Source of the DNA: Ditylenchus dipsaci
Lineage: Eukaryota > Nematoda > Chromadorea > Rhabditida > Anguinidae
Length of the DNA: 64,000 nt
Assembly (NCBI GenBank): GCA_004194705.1
Contig: SADC01000955.1
Location: 1-64,000 of the forward strand
Reading direction: 5' to 3'
Of the stretch, positions 63,629 through 64,000 are shown piece by piece (the first letter of the stretch is position 1; each line of letters starts with the position of its first letter). The translations under genes were made by a program, and so were the position numbers. The notes below the pieces were generated by a model. The model did not search any database and had not been told where the DNA came from. It worked only from the letters and a program-made list of their open reading frames with translations.

Positions 63629-64000
63629 GTGGTTGAGCTAATCATTCACATTTGGTGGTTCAAGCATGGATCAGTACTCTAGGACAGACTTTATAATGGA
63701 CTTTATGAGTCTAAATACCTTTCGGCTACACTTACTAACACTCCTCCCTAATAATAGGGTAATCTCGTTTGGTCATTTACCTTTTTCGTTGCATTTTTTT
63801 TTGTGTTGCGATCAAAAACTTCGTGAATCAATTTCTATGATAAAAGAATGTATTAAACTTTTTTGAACGTATCCCTAGGAAATGTCGCCGAAATACGAGA
63901 CGTGAAAAGCGAGTTAGAGTACTGAGGCGCTTTAACCAAGTGAGTCAATATTTCTAATAATCTAAATATAATTAAAAAGACAAACCAGTGTGGTCTTCTC
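63629..64000. other. Intron of the hnRNP gene, no exon seen
   Basis: Upstream (minus-strand sense) of the RRM exon. No first-RRM exon was recognised, so the remaining 5' exons are outside the window. Confidence 0.5.

Overview
This is a window of an invertebrate-type animal genome. The coding potential is split into short exons with GT-AG introns (one likely GC-AG), some as small as about 45 nt. The recognisable proteins are animal families: an hnRNP A/B-type RNA-binding protein and a membrane-anchored carboxylesterase-like protein. Much of the non-coding sequence is DNA-transposon debris (PIF/Harbinger, hAT, pogo/Tigger-like, mariner-like and many fold-back MITEs). I saw no retroelement reverse transcriptase, no CRISPR array and no prokaryotic operon structure. 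The species cannot be named from the sequence.

Layout. 0.8-3.8 kb: a pair of about 435-bp inverted repeats around a small four-exon membrane-protein gene. 4.4-11.5 kb: a 3.56-kb unit with two coding exons and several MITEs, present twice in direct tandem. 13.9-50.8 kb: a very large plus-strand gene of at least 20 exons. Its protein is Ser/Pro/Gln-rich, has an Arg/Ser-rich stretch and SUMO-consensus-like sites, then a long coiled coil and a Gln-rich tail. Its introns hold most of the transposons, including an almost intact two-gene Harbinger element (21.8-25.1 kb), an internally deleted BED-finger hAT element inserted in an older MITE (15.2-17.4 kb), a pogo-like element without its DDE core (18.8-19.7 kb) and a hAT element with a mariner-like MITE nested inside (26.5-28.1 kb). 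51.3-52.2 kb: a minus-strand four-helix-type membrane protein, 5' part not found. 55.8-60.4 kb: a minus-strand carboxylesterase/neuroligin-like gene from signal peptide to C-terminal transmembrane anchor. 62.8-63.6 kb: the 3' half of a minus-strand hnRNP A/B gene (second RRM plus Gly/Trp-rich tail) that continues beyond the window.

Reliability. Several genes that should be functional (hnRNP, esterase, the large gene) need repeated single-base frame corrections, often at homopolymers. The two tandem copies also differ mostly by homopolymer length. This looks like an incompletely polished long-read assembly, so frameshifts here should not be read as pseudogenes without checking. Exon borders are my own readings from splice consensus and reading frame; there is no transcript evidence.
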